Positions 50,584 to 64,000 of a stretch of DNA of 64,000 nucleotides are shown here, one piece after another; positions within the stretch are counted from its first letter, which is position 1; every line of letters starts with the position of its first letter. Source of the stretch: Paramecium sonneborni. Its lineage: Eukaryota > Ciliophora > Oligohymenophorea > Peniculida > Parameciidae. The position numbers and the translations under genes were made by a program. The stretch lies in the NCBI GenBank assembly GCA_905182985.1, contig CAJJDN010000039.1, positions 478,434-542,433 of the forward strand, in the 5' to 3' direction. The notes under the pieces are model-generated. The model was not told where the DNA came from. It ran no database searches and worked only from the letters and a program-made list of their open reading frames with translations.

Positions 50584-53500
50584 TCAATAGTCAACATTTA
50601 ATGTCATTGCTACTCCTTAAAGAATCCAGTGACTAATATGTTCTTAAGTTCTTAAATCAGCTTCAAATACTAGTCCAACTCCCATGGCATTACGTCTTGA
50701 TTGTGTTACATAGACAGGTGTAGCAAGAGTGTCTATTAAATATAAGATGAATTAAAAACCTTTTAATTTTAATTTGTTGGCTTCAACTGGAATAACTTAT
50801 ATAAGTGGCATTTCAAATATTAATTCTTTAGGATTCTATTTTTTAAGACAATTATGTTCAACATCCCATCTTGCACCTTCCAAATAGAGACCTTCAATAT
50901 AGCATCCAAATTCCATTCTTTAAGTAATATCTTTAGCTTTGAATTTCTTAGTAACTTAAGTATAGAGTCTACTTTTATCTAGGGCCCAAGTCTTAGCTCT
51001 GCAAGTAGTTTATATTAAAGCAGTAAGATAACTTTCTGGAATGTGAAGACCAGATAACCACATAACATAAGGTTCTTCTTTACTTGCCCAATATGTATAC
51101 TATTAAACTCTTCTCTTAAAATGATTCATCCATGAACCTAATTTCTTTTCAGTTTATGGTGCTAATCTTCTCCACATAGCAGGTAAGAAACCATTGAATA
51201 ATGCTAATGATAATTCATCTAAATCACTACTCATACCAATTTCACCTTTTAATGCACGTTTGAGATTAAATAAAGATTCATTGATTTTTATGATTAATTT
51301 ATTGAATCTTTCAAGTTCTTAGAATAAGACAACTTATGTAGGTGATATTATTTCTCCTGCTTCTTTTCTTAATGCTATGACATCCCATATTGCAGGTAAT
51401 TTAGATAGTACATCTTCACTAACATCATTAACATATTTATCTTTATCTACACCTCCTGAAACTGCTCCTCCAGATGCTCTTAATTACAATAGATTATCCC
51501 ATATAGATTTGGCACTATTCGTGAAATAAGTAATTTCTGCATTTGGATGTAAACCAAATACAATCGGAGAATTGATAAGTGGTAAATGATCAATCATTGT
51601 TTGGAATCCTTCATGATTCAATACTTTAGGAACTTCATATTTGAAATCCTCACTTTAAGCAAAGAGGAACTCTCTGTTTTTATCAAACAGAAAATCTCCC
51701 ATATATTCATCCAAATATGTTATTAATACTCTTCTATCATAAGAATCTGTTACTCTTCCTCCATACATTGCTTCTCCTATTAAATATTTAAGTGAATTCC
51801 ATGGAATTGTTTCATCTTTTGCATCATAAGCTTTTCTTAAATACATTGATAATAAACTGCTACTGATATTGAAATCTGACTCATTAAAATCATAACTGAC
51901 ATTCCATCCTATTTTACCATACTTTCTTCTATCTAAAATTATTGAATGGAAGAAAGACACTACATATACTAGTGTTTTATATGCTACATGAGGACAAGAA
52001 TTTAAAGAATTTTCATCTATCTTACTCATTATAGCTTTCATATTTAATTTCAAACCATCAGGTGGTTCTGTGACCACTTTCAATGACTTTTATAATATAC
52101 CCAATGGGAATCTATCTGTTGGTTATGTTGTTAACCATAATCTAAAATCTTTATGAGGTTTTTGCATTAATTCTAAAGTCTTTTCTAAATAACTCTTCAA
52201 CCATCCTGTCAATAAATGACAATTTGCTAACATTAACCAATGTCCTCTTTATGATGCAGCCTCAACAAATTATGATGCTTCCTATTCACTTCCTTATCCT
52301 AAAGAAAGATTTCTAAATTTAGCTCCTGTGAATCCTTTTGAATCACCTAATTTCATTACATCTGGTAAAGGATCTGCTCCTGGAGATAATATAAATACTA
52401 TTGGAGATTTCTCATTTGATTAATCAAATATTTTCTCATAATTTATTATTGGAGGTTACACATAATTTGAATTACCATATATATCTTATATATACTTTTT
52501 AACTCCATTAATTACACGATCTGGTCTAAACACTCTCAATAATAATAAAATCTAAAATGAATTCAATTTCGTATATCCTTCAGGCAAAGTCTCTAATTCA
52601 GGTCTCTCATGATCATACCATTTCTTCCATTCTTTACCATGTTTTTCTAAATCATCTGCCAATAATCTATAAGAATCAGCCAATTGCATCAATCTCATTA
52701 TATCTTTCCAACCTGAATCAGGTACCCAATCATAAGGTTTCTATCTCTAAACTTATTCAAGTGAAGTATTTCCCTTCAAAAAGAAATCTAATTCCTCATG
52801 ATTTAATAATTTTTCACCATCCTAGATCATTATAGTCATTTAGAAAGCAAACATCAATTTATGAACTTCAAATATACCCAAACAAGTGTAATCATAAACA
52901 TTACTTGTTAATTTATCTATGATATTTCTTAATCTTGATTCCAAGATAGTATCCTTTCTAGCATCTCTCAAAGATTGATTGAATACTTATAAATATGCAC
53001 TTAAAGAATATTCATACATTTCGGAAATTGAACTCAATGAACTCATTGCAAAAAATAATATTGCACCTCTTTTAGCCACTGTAGTATAACTTTATCTAGC
53101 TTATTCAATTTCTTAACTAGTTATCTAACCATCATTAATTGCTTATTGAATCTCTTCAGATTTTGCTTTAGTCTAATCTAATGTATTAATCAATTAAACA
53201 TTATCCAATAATGATCCTTAAGCTTCTGATAATCTTTACAATAAATCATCTTCAGCTTCCTTCAATTTTTTCTTGTTTTCACTCATACTTTAAATAAGTT
53301 CCAATCTTTATTTCTCTTTGTCTGGTCTTTCAAATGACACAACCACATTCAATAGTTAATCTCTCAATCCATTTAAAGTTACTGTGTAATTGATAACCAT
53401 TGTCTTTGACATGATTTCTGGTGTGTATTTAGGATTAGCCAATTTGGTTGTGAAATATAATCTAAAATCGTCATTATAATCTATGATGTTTTCTCCCAAT

Positions 53501-56500
53501 TTTATGCTCTTCATACCTGCCTTAATAATAAAATTTTTTTCTAAAATTGGATCTATTGTTGGATCTAATTCTTCATCAACATTTTCAAATAAAAATGGTT
53601 TGCCATATCTAATACAATTCTCTAAAGGTTTCAAAAAGACACCTGCTCCCTCATTTAAATTTAGAACTTTAAAGGCAATATCTTTTTCTTCCCTTTTCTT
53701 GATCCAATTGACAGCTTAAAGTTATGGATCAATACATAAAGGCCATCTAGATGCTCTAGTAGTGAGTATACCATTTTAAACAGATAATTCATCTGATGGT
53801 AATCCTTCTGAATTCCATTAAGATATTTCTACTGCACTACTTAATAAATCTTCAAATTTAAATTCTGGATTTAATGGTATTTCCTTTTCTTTAATATCAA
53901 CCATCCAATGATCATAAAGCATTCTTCTTCTGAATGAATAATCAAATGGTCCAACATAACTTAGAAAAGAACCTGCTAGTAAACAATCTCCAATCAATTA
54001 TCTAGTCATCTCTGCCAATTTAATAGTATCTTCTGTCCATCTTTTCTTTTCACCTCCCAATCCTTCAATCAATTTTTTAGCTGCATTTAATTTCTTTTCC
54101 ATTTCTTATGCTTAGGCAGTCAATTCTGCTAATCTTGCTGATTTCTAATCACTTTAAACTTATAATTCTGACACTTCCTTCTGTAAAGCTGCCAATTTAA
54201 TAGCTGTTTATCTCAAATCTTCTTCTGTCATTTCCTTTTATTTAGTCATCTATTCTAAACGTTATTTAAGAGGTTCAACTTTCTTATATACATCATAGAA
54301 ATTAACTGTAGCTGAAACCCAAGTATATAAACCAGCTGCAGCTTTAGAAATCTTTGATATTTCATCTAAACGATTTTCTGGATCTTTCATTGCTCCTCTA
54401 ATTTTTTCAATTTGATTTCTTGTAACCTTCCCTATTTTATTACCATAATTTTATAATTATTCCAATAATTTCATAGGATTATTCATCATTTATCTAGCAG
54501 CATTCCAACCATCTCCTTCAATACCATCTATGGGTTTAAAAATAAGTAACATTGATGCAACTGCTCCAACTGGTTTAGGTGGTGAATTCAATGCTTTTAA
54601 TTCAACTAATTCTTTTGAATCAATCTTATTAAGTGCTTCTTTAGCAGACTCTAAGATTGGAATAGCGTCTTTTAGAATTTAATCAGCTTCTTATTATCTC
54701 TAATTGATTTCCACACTATCTTTTTCTAATTGTTTTTTCTTTTAAGCGGCTTCCTCATTATCTTTAGTAGCTATCTCTTTTTTAGCATTAATTATCTTAA
54801 GTAATTCCTCTACTTCTTTACTTTCACTCATCACTTCAACTTTCTTAATCTCTAATTCTTCTTACAATACTTTCACTTATTCAGATGCCTCATCCAATTT
54901 TTGAACACCATTTGTGTATCTTACGATCAAATCTTAATACTTCTTTCTATTAACAGCCAATAAACGTTTATAATTTTATAAGAAATCTAAATAATTTTTA
55001 GGTGTGCTGAAATTCTTTCTTCTTAATTATAATTCAAAATCTCTCGAAAACATTTAAATACTCTCATGAACTTTTGTTATATGTTAAATAATCTTAGGTC
55101 TATATTATTCATCTTCTAAATTTTCTTCCTTCAAATATTCTGTAGCTACACTAACCAAAGCCTCTTCAGGCCAAGGGAAAAACCAATTAATTTATGTATT
55201 ACTAACTAATCCTGGGAAATTACGGCATCTAATTCTTAATGTATCTCCTGCTGGACTCATACATAAAACTATATGCATATTATCTCTAATTTTCTCAAGG
55301 AAATAATTCCATAATTCATCTTTTGTTTCTAATATTCCTTTTCTTTTTGCTTCATCTCTAATTTTATCACTCATCTTCTTCTTTCCATCTTCATCAAAAA
55401 GAGCTGGTACCATTCCTATTGTAAGCATATTATTAATTAATTCCAAGAAACCTTCTTCTAAAACATGAGCATCTGTAAATAAGAATATTGTTGGCTTTTA
55501 TGTCAAAAGATCATATAAAGTCTTTAAATCTTCCCTGAATTCTTTCTCTTTATATCCTCTTGTCAAAGTTATTTAAAAGATATCATAACTAGCTGTAAAT
55601 GCACTCAATCTAGTTAAAGATTATTTACCACTACCACCATAACCTACAAGTAATGCATGTCCTAATGGGAATCTAATAATTCTATGTATTTTAGTTAAAT
55701 GTTCTAATGCATCTTTAAATAAAACTAGATTCATTTCTTTGACTTCTTCATTATAATCTTATAACAATGAGTTGAATTTTTGTCCAACTTTTTCAAATCC
55801 TCCACAATCTTCATATAATTTAGGATCAACTACATCTGGATCTAAAGGATTGGCTGTTAAATAATCACCAAAAAGCATTGGGTCTTAGATAGCATATTCA
55901 ATAGTATCACTAAAATGTTCTCTAATAAGACTTGGAATCTTATCAACAGTAATAAGTTCTCTGTCTTAATCATTAATAAGACGATCTACAAATACTCTAG
56001 TTACTTCATTTCTCCATAACCTAATGAAGGATTCCTTTGTTTAGAATTTATCCAGAGTACTTCTACATAATCCTTCATAAATTCTACTCAAATCTCTTAA
56101 GTTGAAGATGTAATGGAATTTAACTGGAGTACGTGGAAGTTAAATAACAATAGCACTATAAATTTGTAAAGTTGCTTAAGTGATTTTAGCCACTGTAGAT
56201 GAAACTTCTTCTGGGAATCCTTATAAATGTGCTTTTAAAATGGAATTATATATTCTCTCTAAATTTTCATTAGATGGGAATAATAATTGATAGCAATTAA
56301 ACAAACTTAAAAACCTTGGATCCAAAGGATTAGCACCAACATTAGGTGGTAACACTGCAGCAACAAATTAAGTATCTTTAATTATTTTTTGATCAAGATT
56401 TTAACTTCTTTCATAACAAAAACCTTTTTCAATCAAGAATTTAAGCCAAGCAATAGGTTATTATGTACCATAAATATCAACTTTAGGCATATGAATATCA

Positions 56501-59500
56501 TCAATAAAAATGATTAATTTTTTACCTGCAATTTTAGGACCAAAAATACGACCTGATCTTTTATCTATATTTTCATCCAATGCTGTTTGAACATCAATAG
56601 ATTTAGTTCTTGATGAAAAATTGATATTTAATTTCATGTAATTTTCAGATGGTAAAGAATTCAAATAATTTGAGATGATAACTGATTTAGCAGTACCACT
56701 ATCTCCTACAAACATACAAGGTTATTTGTGTGTGATATTTTATCCTAAAAGATAAGAGAATCTCTTAGTATCAACAGTTGGAACTAGGATTTTTGAGAAT
56801 TTTCCATCATGAGGTGGTTAATATTCAGTAACTTTCTTTTCCCAAGCAACCCAAGCTTTATTATCCAAAGTATAATCAAAGAAAAGATCAAATAATGAAC
56901 CAGGAGGAATATGTCTTTAAGCAACTCTTCTTAATACTTCTTCAAATTTCTTACGAGCATCAAATTTTAAGCATGCACCCAAAGACCAAACTATTGCAAA
57001 AATATAGGCCAATTCTAGATTTTCTTATTCGAATTAAGGATCTTCTTCATTAATAATAGTATCTAACATTTTAGTTAATTAAGTAATGCAATTTAAGTTA
57101 GTTCTAGGTATTGAAAATTCTAAGACATGTCCTTATTCTTCTCCATCAATACCTTCAAATATAAGATTCATCAATGGAGGAATATATTTAGAATAAAACT
57201 CTTCTAAGTTAGATTTCAAGCCTTCTGCTTTATCTCCTTTCTTCTACCATTTTGATAACCATTTATCATAAAATGGTTTATATCCTAAATTTTTAGGATC
57301 AACATAAACCATACCACATCTACTAATAGTTGCAGGAGAGGCATATTAAAGATCAAATACTTCAAATAATAATTTACAAAATCTTTCTAGACGAATACGA
57401 TCTCCATTAATAAGTGTTAATAATTTATTATCATCCATAACTGAATTCATATTTTCAACCCAAACAGCATCAACATCACCATCTAATAAAATCCATCTTT
57501 AATGTACTTCTTATTAGCCAGATGGTTTTTCATTTGCAATACGGAAAATCTTACTCAAAATTCCATCTTTCCATTCTCTTGTTGTCATTTCCATCACACC
57601 ATAAAGTTCATTAACAGTTATTGATTTAGGATTAATACAATAATAGGTAGCACTTTCTACTCTCTTTAAAATTTCAATGACTGCAGATTTGCCTGATCCA
57701 GTAGGTCCAACAACCATAGTTGTATGTCTAGTTAACATTGTTTCATATAACTAAACCACTTTATCAATTTAATCATCTAAAGGTCTATATCCTAATTATT
57801 CAACAATCTCTTAAATTCTATCTTTTTTTTCGTATGGTTTTCTTTTAACATCAATTTTAGGGAATAAGTCTGTAATTAATCCTTAAAACAAAGGAACATC
57901 TTCAAAAATGAATTTAGGCATATTCATATCTCTAAGTGCTCTCATTAAAACAGTATCTTCAGGTAAATCAGCAGCTTCTCTTTTAAGTGAACCTGCCATA
58001 ACTAACACACTCTTTAATGCTCTCAATCCAAAATCATAATGATATTACTTACTTAATTGTTCACTACCCAATTTATAGAGTACAGTCATCTTTTTAGCTA
58101 AAACTCTAGCTGAATTGAATCCCTAACTCATCAACATTATTTCACATATAATATTTGAATCTGGAACTACCATGACCACTGGTCTAAATAGGGCTTTCAA
58201 ATTATCAGGTAATTCAGTTCTACCAGCATATCCTGGATTCATTGTAACAAATATTCCTACTGTTGTTTTAACTTAGACTTCTTTTTTTAATAATTCAATT
58301 GTTTTCTTCTCTTATACTAATGCTTATTGTATGGTCTTAATTTGAACACTAACAACACTTAGAACTTCTGCTGTTATTCTATTGAATTCATCAAAACATC
58401 CCCAAAATCCTGTTTATACTAAACCACTAAATATAACACCCATAGCTTTATAATCCAAACCTTCACCACAATTCGTAACACAACATCTAATAGCTAAAGA
58501 TTTTGCAAGATCTTTTACTGTTTCTGTTTTACCAGTTCCTGCAGGTCCAGCTGGAGCACCTCCTAATTTAAATGTTAAAGCTGTTGTCAATGTCATTACA
58601 CATCTATCTGTTAATGGAGTTATAACTAATCTTCCATTTAATCCTTAATATTCATATCCATATGTGAAAGTACCTGTACATTATCTTATTCTTATGTCAT
58701 TATCTTCTAAAACCCAATAAAATCTTAATTGAGATTCCCATTCAAATTCTTTAGCATCCAAAATTGAATCTTTAACAAAGAAATCTACAATATCTCTAGC
58801 ATGCACATCAACAATAATTAATGTATTAATTTTAATACGATCTATCATTTTAAGGTCTGTTCTTACTAAATCAATTAAATCATCTAAATCCTTTGTTTAT
58901 TTCTTTAACTCTTCTTTCATTGCATATTTATTACCCTCTTAAACCTTTCTAAATACATCTTCCACTCTCCAAGTCCACCATACTTATGTACCTGCTATTG
59001 AAATCATACCTATTTAACTTAGAATCCAAGGTACTCTCTCTTTATTTGCATAATGGAATATAGCCTCTTTTGTCATCTTTTTTAACGTTGATTACATTTC
59101 TTCATCAACTCTTGTCATCCATAATTCTACTGGACCATCTGTTTTCTATGGTTCCTTATAAGAAAATTCTTCTGCTTCATCAGATGCCATACCAATTACC
59201 ATTTTATTTCTAGAAAGTAACATTTCCCTACAATTATCAAATAATTTTAATGTATGTGGCTAAACAGCTGATACATCACTTGATCCCAAAATTGATAACA
59301 GATCATCATCTGATAAGAAATAAAATCTTGGAAACACATTTCTTTTTGTATCTAAATAATCTGATAAGGATTTCTATCTTTTATCTAATTAATCAGATAA
59401 AGCCTTCAATTCACTCAATCTTCCATCATTTACCACACAACTAGCATAGATATTAGGATTCTTTGCAGTTTATTCCATAATTTTCTTATAAGCCTTATCA

Positions 59501-62500
59501 TTTTAATCAAACTTCTTTGAATCCTCTCTTAATTATTATCTAATATCTTCAGATCCCATAAAGATACCCTCTAAATCTTACCATTTCTTTTAAACTTGTA
59601 ACCAAACATCTATAACTTCACTTATTCTATTTAATGCTTATTCCCAATGTCTAATTCTTGAAATGAATGCAGCAACATATTTACTACTAGAAACTGTTTA
59701 TAAATTAGCCAATTAATCTTCCAATAGTTGTTTTATCTCATCAACTGTTTTTATAACTTAAAATCCTTTCTTATCTTTATCTATTGTAAAACTTGCTGTT
59801 TTCCAAGCTTATTCAATTTTACTAATTTCTTCTTCATTTTTATGTTCTTGATTTGCTTCAGTACAAATTTCTGTAACCTTCTCTGGGAATCTTGCCAAAT
59901 TTAAAGCAAAAACTTATTCTAATGTCATACTCTTAATTGATGTTTCAAATTTCACTCCAGTTTCTTTCATTAATTTTTCCCAATGTCTATCTGTTATTGC
60001 TCCACTCTTTAATTATTAAATTAATGGAATTGAATCTTTAAAATCTGTAATTTTCTTTGCTAATTTCTCATAAACTGTATTCTTCTCATATTATTTTGCT
60101 AATTTCTTCTTTTATTTATCAAAATTGTCTGCTCCATTTTTCAATAAATCTGCATCTAATTTAACCCATAACATAACAGACCATTCTTAAATCTAATTTT
60201 TAACTGTTCTATAGCAATCATATAAAACAGACAAAACTTTGTTTTCCTCTTCTATTGCAACTAATTCAGGAAATGAAGAGATTGGTAAATTGAATAGTTT
60301 TTCTGCTTTTACTAATTCTTCTCTTCTAGCATTTAATTCTGAAACAACAGTCTTATATTCTTATAGAGATTCTAAACCTTTATCTAAGGAAGTACTTTCA
60401 GCACCTGGACCACTTGCCTTAAAATCTTTATATAATAATTTAATATTTTCCTTAAATTGCTCTACCTCTTTTTTTGTTACTTCAGCAAATTCCTTTTTCT
60501 TTTCCACTAATTTTGAATCCTTCTTTTTAGCATGATTAACAAGTTCATTCCATCTATCATTCAATGAAAAAGCCTCTTCCAATTTCTCTTGTTCTACATT
60601 TTGTTAATACATCTTTAATGTTCTAAATCTCTCTGTAACATCTCCTATTTTAAATTCCATATTCATTGTCATATTCTTTATTTCTTAAATTAAATTTAAA
60701 AGTTTCTTCAAATCTTCAATATCCTTTGGTTACACCATTAATTATTCTCTATAATCATCAATCTCCTTTTTTATTCCTTCCAATTCTCTCATACCCAAAG
60801 TCTTTAACACTATACCATGTTTATCCATCCAATCTTTAGCTTGAGCTTTGAAACTTTCAATAACATTTCCAAAATATTCAGAAATAAAAAAGGCCTTTCT
60901 TTCTCTAGGATACTCTTCAAAATCTTATATCAATCCTTTGTATTTACTCATCATTATTTCTAATGAGAGAGTTGTTGGATTTTTATCTATTATTTTTTCT
61001 ACAGCATGCTTTGCCTTTTAATCCCATAATGGTTTCTTTTTGTCATCTTCCCACATCTCCTTAAAATTATTAACTTTATCACTAGCCTTCTCTCTTATTA
61101 TACCAATTTACATAGCAATTCTAGTAATAATTGGATTTCTTATAATTTAACTGTAGAATGTATGATACTGTATTTCTTCATTAGCACTACGACTCTGCTT
61201 CTTTTCACAAAAAATACAATATCCATCCATCCATCTCCAAAATCCTTATGAAGCTTCCTTTATACTTGTTGAAATCTTTTCTAAAACTGTTGTGACTTCA
61301 GGAATAGGAGGAATTGTATTTAATTAAGGATGATTATATTCTGCAGTGATCTAAAACAATGGTACTTGTTTTCCACTTGGTTATTACAATAAATTTTTAA
61401 AAGTTAAAAATCCTCTTAATGTCATTTTCACTAATGCATTGTAGATTCTTCTTTCCCAATAATAGTAATATTCTCTCATTCTAGGTTCGCCTTTAGATGA
61501 ACTATTGAAAATAGATTCCTCTATATTTCTTAAGAAGTTATCTCCAACTAATTTGTATTTCTCTACCAACTCTTCTATTGTTTTATTTAGATGTTCTTCA
61601 AAATAACTTTAGAATTCATTCAATTAAGGTAATGATGCATTTTCCTTTCTTGTCTCAAAATCATATTCTCTTAAAATTTAAGCTTCTTCAATTGATTTTA
61701 CTATATCTTCAATCATTCCTGTTGACTTTCTTACTTTCTTCTTAATATCTCTAAATTCGTTAATTGCTTTAAGACAATTATCAATAAAATCTGGAATTCC
61801 CAAAGATGCCAAATTTAAAGATTCATGTCCAGGTTCTAAAGCTCTATTTAATTTCATAATTTTTTCTTTCAATAACTCCTTCTCTATTGGTTATAATGTA
61901 TGAACTGCTTCATCATATTCTCTTAACATTATTTACAATCTATCAATATAACCATAAAATTCTTTCTCTAATTTTGATATATTAATAGTTGTCTGATTGA
62001 TCTTATATCCCATTTTTTCTAATTACTTTGTTTCCTTAATCAAAGTTTTAAATTCATCTTAAAAGAACACTGTATATCTACGATTCCAACTTCCTTCTTC
62101 TTTTGGTTATTCATGTTTAGTTAAAATTCTATTTTTTTGATATTGCAAAGCTTTTTCTGTAATTGATTTCTCCCAACTTTCAAATTTTTCTTTTTAGAAT
62201 TAATCCAATTTCTTTGCTAATGTTCTATATTAATTTTTTGATTCATTATATTGTGAACCTAAATCTTTAGGATTTTTGCCCTCTTTATTCTCTTACTTCT
62301 CTTATGAGTCCTTCTTTTCAATAAAAGTGTCCTCCCTTGTTATAAATTTAAGAACTGGTCGTTTAATTCTATAAAATATTGATCTTGCCCAACTTATAGA
62401 ACCTGCAACAGGTGGACGATTTTTTGATGATATAAGGGCTACATCAGTTGCTTATTATCCTTTATCAAATAATTTTTGATTATCTTCTAATTCCTTCTAA

Positions 62501-63887
62501 TATTATTTAAGCACTTCTAAGTACTTTTTTTATAAGGTTGTACTGATATCGTCTAATGTATCAATACTTTTAAAATTTTATAATAAATCAAAAGCACCTT
62601 CTGCTGATCTTAAGGATTTAAAGGTTTCATCAATTAATTCTATTGTTTTTCCTACAATTTACTTTTAATTCTCTTAGAATTTTTAATAAATTGTTTTCCA
62701 TTAACCTGCATTTCCCTTTTAAAAGAAATTATAAGGACTATTAACTATAGGAGTTATTAATTATTTAACATCTTCTATCCTTTTATCAATTTCTTAAGCA
62801 TTTCCTGTTACCTTTTTTAAATTTGGACCCAAAAAAACTAAGAATTTTCTCACTGTATCAATTACTTTTCTCAATTCATCCAATCTATTTGCCATATACT
62901 CAATTCTCTCTTAAATAGTTCTGACAGTAAAATCCCAACGATCAAGATTCTCTTCTTCAATAGCTAATTTTGTTTTATGATAGAGATCCTTCCATGATTT
63001 AAGAATTTCAGAACCTTACATAATTAAATTGATGCTAGTTTCCAATTATATTTCATAAGGTAAATCATCTCTCAATGTAAATAATTAAGGTATTTTTATT
63101 TAAGATTCTACTTTATCAGCTATTTCTTCTGAAATTAATTGTAATAGGTTCTGCATCTTATCTCCTTCCTTATAATGTCTAGAAATAATCCAAACCATCT
63201 TAAGTCCATTCATAAGAGAAGGTAATGTTTCTTTTATTCCATTTAATCCATCTTAGTCTAAATTTTTAAATTATCTTTCAAGAGTTGTGAGAAATTTAAC
63301 ATTGTCCTTAGCTTCAGCCTAAGCTTTTGTTAATTCTGCAAATTAGCCATTAAATTCCAGCACAGATGATTAATTGTCTTCTAAATAGGTTTATAATCTC
63401 TATCTCACTTTCGCTACGATGGGGTTTTACTAATATTAATTAATATATTGAAATTACAAGTTATTAATACAAAGTACTCAAATTTGCTGATCTAGATCTC
63501 CATAACATGATATCCGCCAAAGCAGAATTCTTTTCAGTTTTTCTACTAGCTTCCTTCAATATAGTTTGCCTGATTGTTTATGACCATTTCCCTATATAGT
63601 CTTCATATTTTTCCATAAGTTCATAATTCTTTAGGGCAGTTTCATCATCAATTTGATCAACAACATCTGGCAGTTCAATTGTAATGGTGCCTGAAACCTT
63701 AAATTATAATTTAAATAGCTACCTGTTGGCTAGAATGTTCTATTTGACTAGTAAACTTTTAGAGAGTGGTCCGCAATTCAACTTTCGATTCTAAAGGGAT
63801 ATACACTCTCTCAACAAGCAGCTGTAACATTTACAGTTGCTTGATGTTGGTTGGTTTTGCACTTTAAAGTGCACTTTTTGAATTCAT
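50584..63887 (-). CDS. Axonemal dynein heavy chain, probably outer-arm type
   Basis: 4416 aa with only two introns (25 and 28 nt, both near the 5' end); the total length is an exact multiple of three. Start [18 protein letters not shown]. The tail domain begins at about residue 20 ([36 protein letters not shown]). The motor follows: AAA1 GPAGTGKT (58525-58548) with [15 protein letters not shown]2 [11 protein letters not shown]3 [11 protein letters not shown]4 GYGGSGKQS, then the coiled-coil stalk with microtubule-binding domain (about 54.1-55.0 kb), AAA5-AAA6 and the C-terminal domain ending [18 protein letters not shown]. The C-terminus and the YGTQQPIAWLK segment of AAA3 resemble outer-arm gamma-type chains (DNAH5/DNAH8), a tentative assignment. 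It powers ciliary beating. The tail is slightly short, so an upstream exon cannot be excluded. Confidence 0.92.
63858..63873. other. 16-bp perfect palindrome
   Basis: TGCACTTTAAAGTGCA, inside the first codons of the dynein gene. It could be a binding site or chance. Confidence 0.5.
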
Positions 63888-64000
63888 TAAAAATATTTAT
63901 GATAAGATATTTAATTCTCATTTGTTTAATAATTACAGAGTAAATATATTATAAATAGATAAAATTATACAATTCTTCAGCTATTAATAAATTATTTATT
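63888..64000. other. 5' flank of the dynein gene
   Basis: 113 bp, very AT-rich. Upstream of the chosen ATG the frame meets TGA within about 35 nt, so the start is the first available unless an unseen exon lies beyond the window. Confidence 0.5.

Noticed and set aside
63858..63873. Palindrome as an operator or attachment site
   Set aside because: A single 16-bp palindrome in coding AT-rich DNA is weak evidence; kept only as a sequence feature.
50584..63887. Plus-strand open frames of 60-100 codons opposite the dynein gene
   Set aside because: They lie antisense to conserved motor domains and have low-complexity, non-protein-like composition.

Overview
The window reads as macronuclear DNA of a ciliate, most likely a Paramecium. 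It is very AT-rich and gene-dense. Long conserved reading frames run through TAA and TAG, which must encode glutamine, and only TGA ends genes. Genes are cut by introns of about 18-32 nt (GT...AG). I saw no tRNA, rRNA, telomere, transposon or CRISPR. Protein names below rest on motifs and family features I recognise; no database search was run.

Left part (1-24 kb). A TmcB-like multi-pass sensor gene runs off the left edge on the minus strand. Two small hypothetical genes follow, then a same-strand tandem array of four SK-like potassium channel genes (6.6-13.05 kb), a small minus-strand gene, and two more TmcB-like genes (13.8-24.0 kb) that are paralogues of the first. Membrane signalling genes therefore fill most of this part. 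The four channels have diverged in their selectivity filters (GYGD, AYED, GYGD, GYGE).

Middle part (24-45 kb). A minus-strand block carries an actin-fragmin-kinase-like protein, an endonuclease III (NTH1) and an eRF1-like release factor that keeps GGQ but has lost the residues used to decode stop codons. Head-to-head with it lies a beta-tubulin-like gene without the tubulin GTP signature. A single N at 30655 separates two identical 1151-bp copies, almost certainly an unmerged contig overlap; the NAK-family kinase gene across it is complete only on the right side. Then come a MORN protein, an FCP/SCP-type phosphatase, a coiled-coil protein, a possibly myristoylated protein, a probable pseudogene, a CAMK-like kinase, a Dpy-30 domain protein and a polyglutamine protein.

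Right part (45-64 kb). A cyclic-nucleotide-dependent protein kinase with three nucleotide-binding domains is followed by a coiled-coil tail-anchored protein and a full-length axonemal dynein heavy chain of about 4416 aa (minus strand, 50.6-63.9 kb). Spacers are often tiny: 16 bp between two head-to-head start codons at 35.48 kb, and 14-57 bp between several other neighbouring genes.
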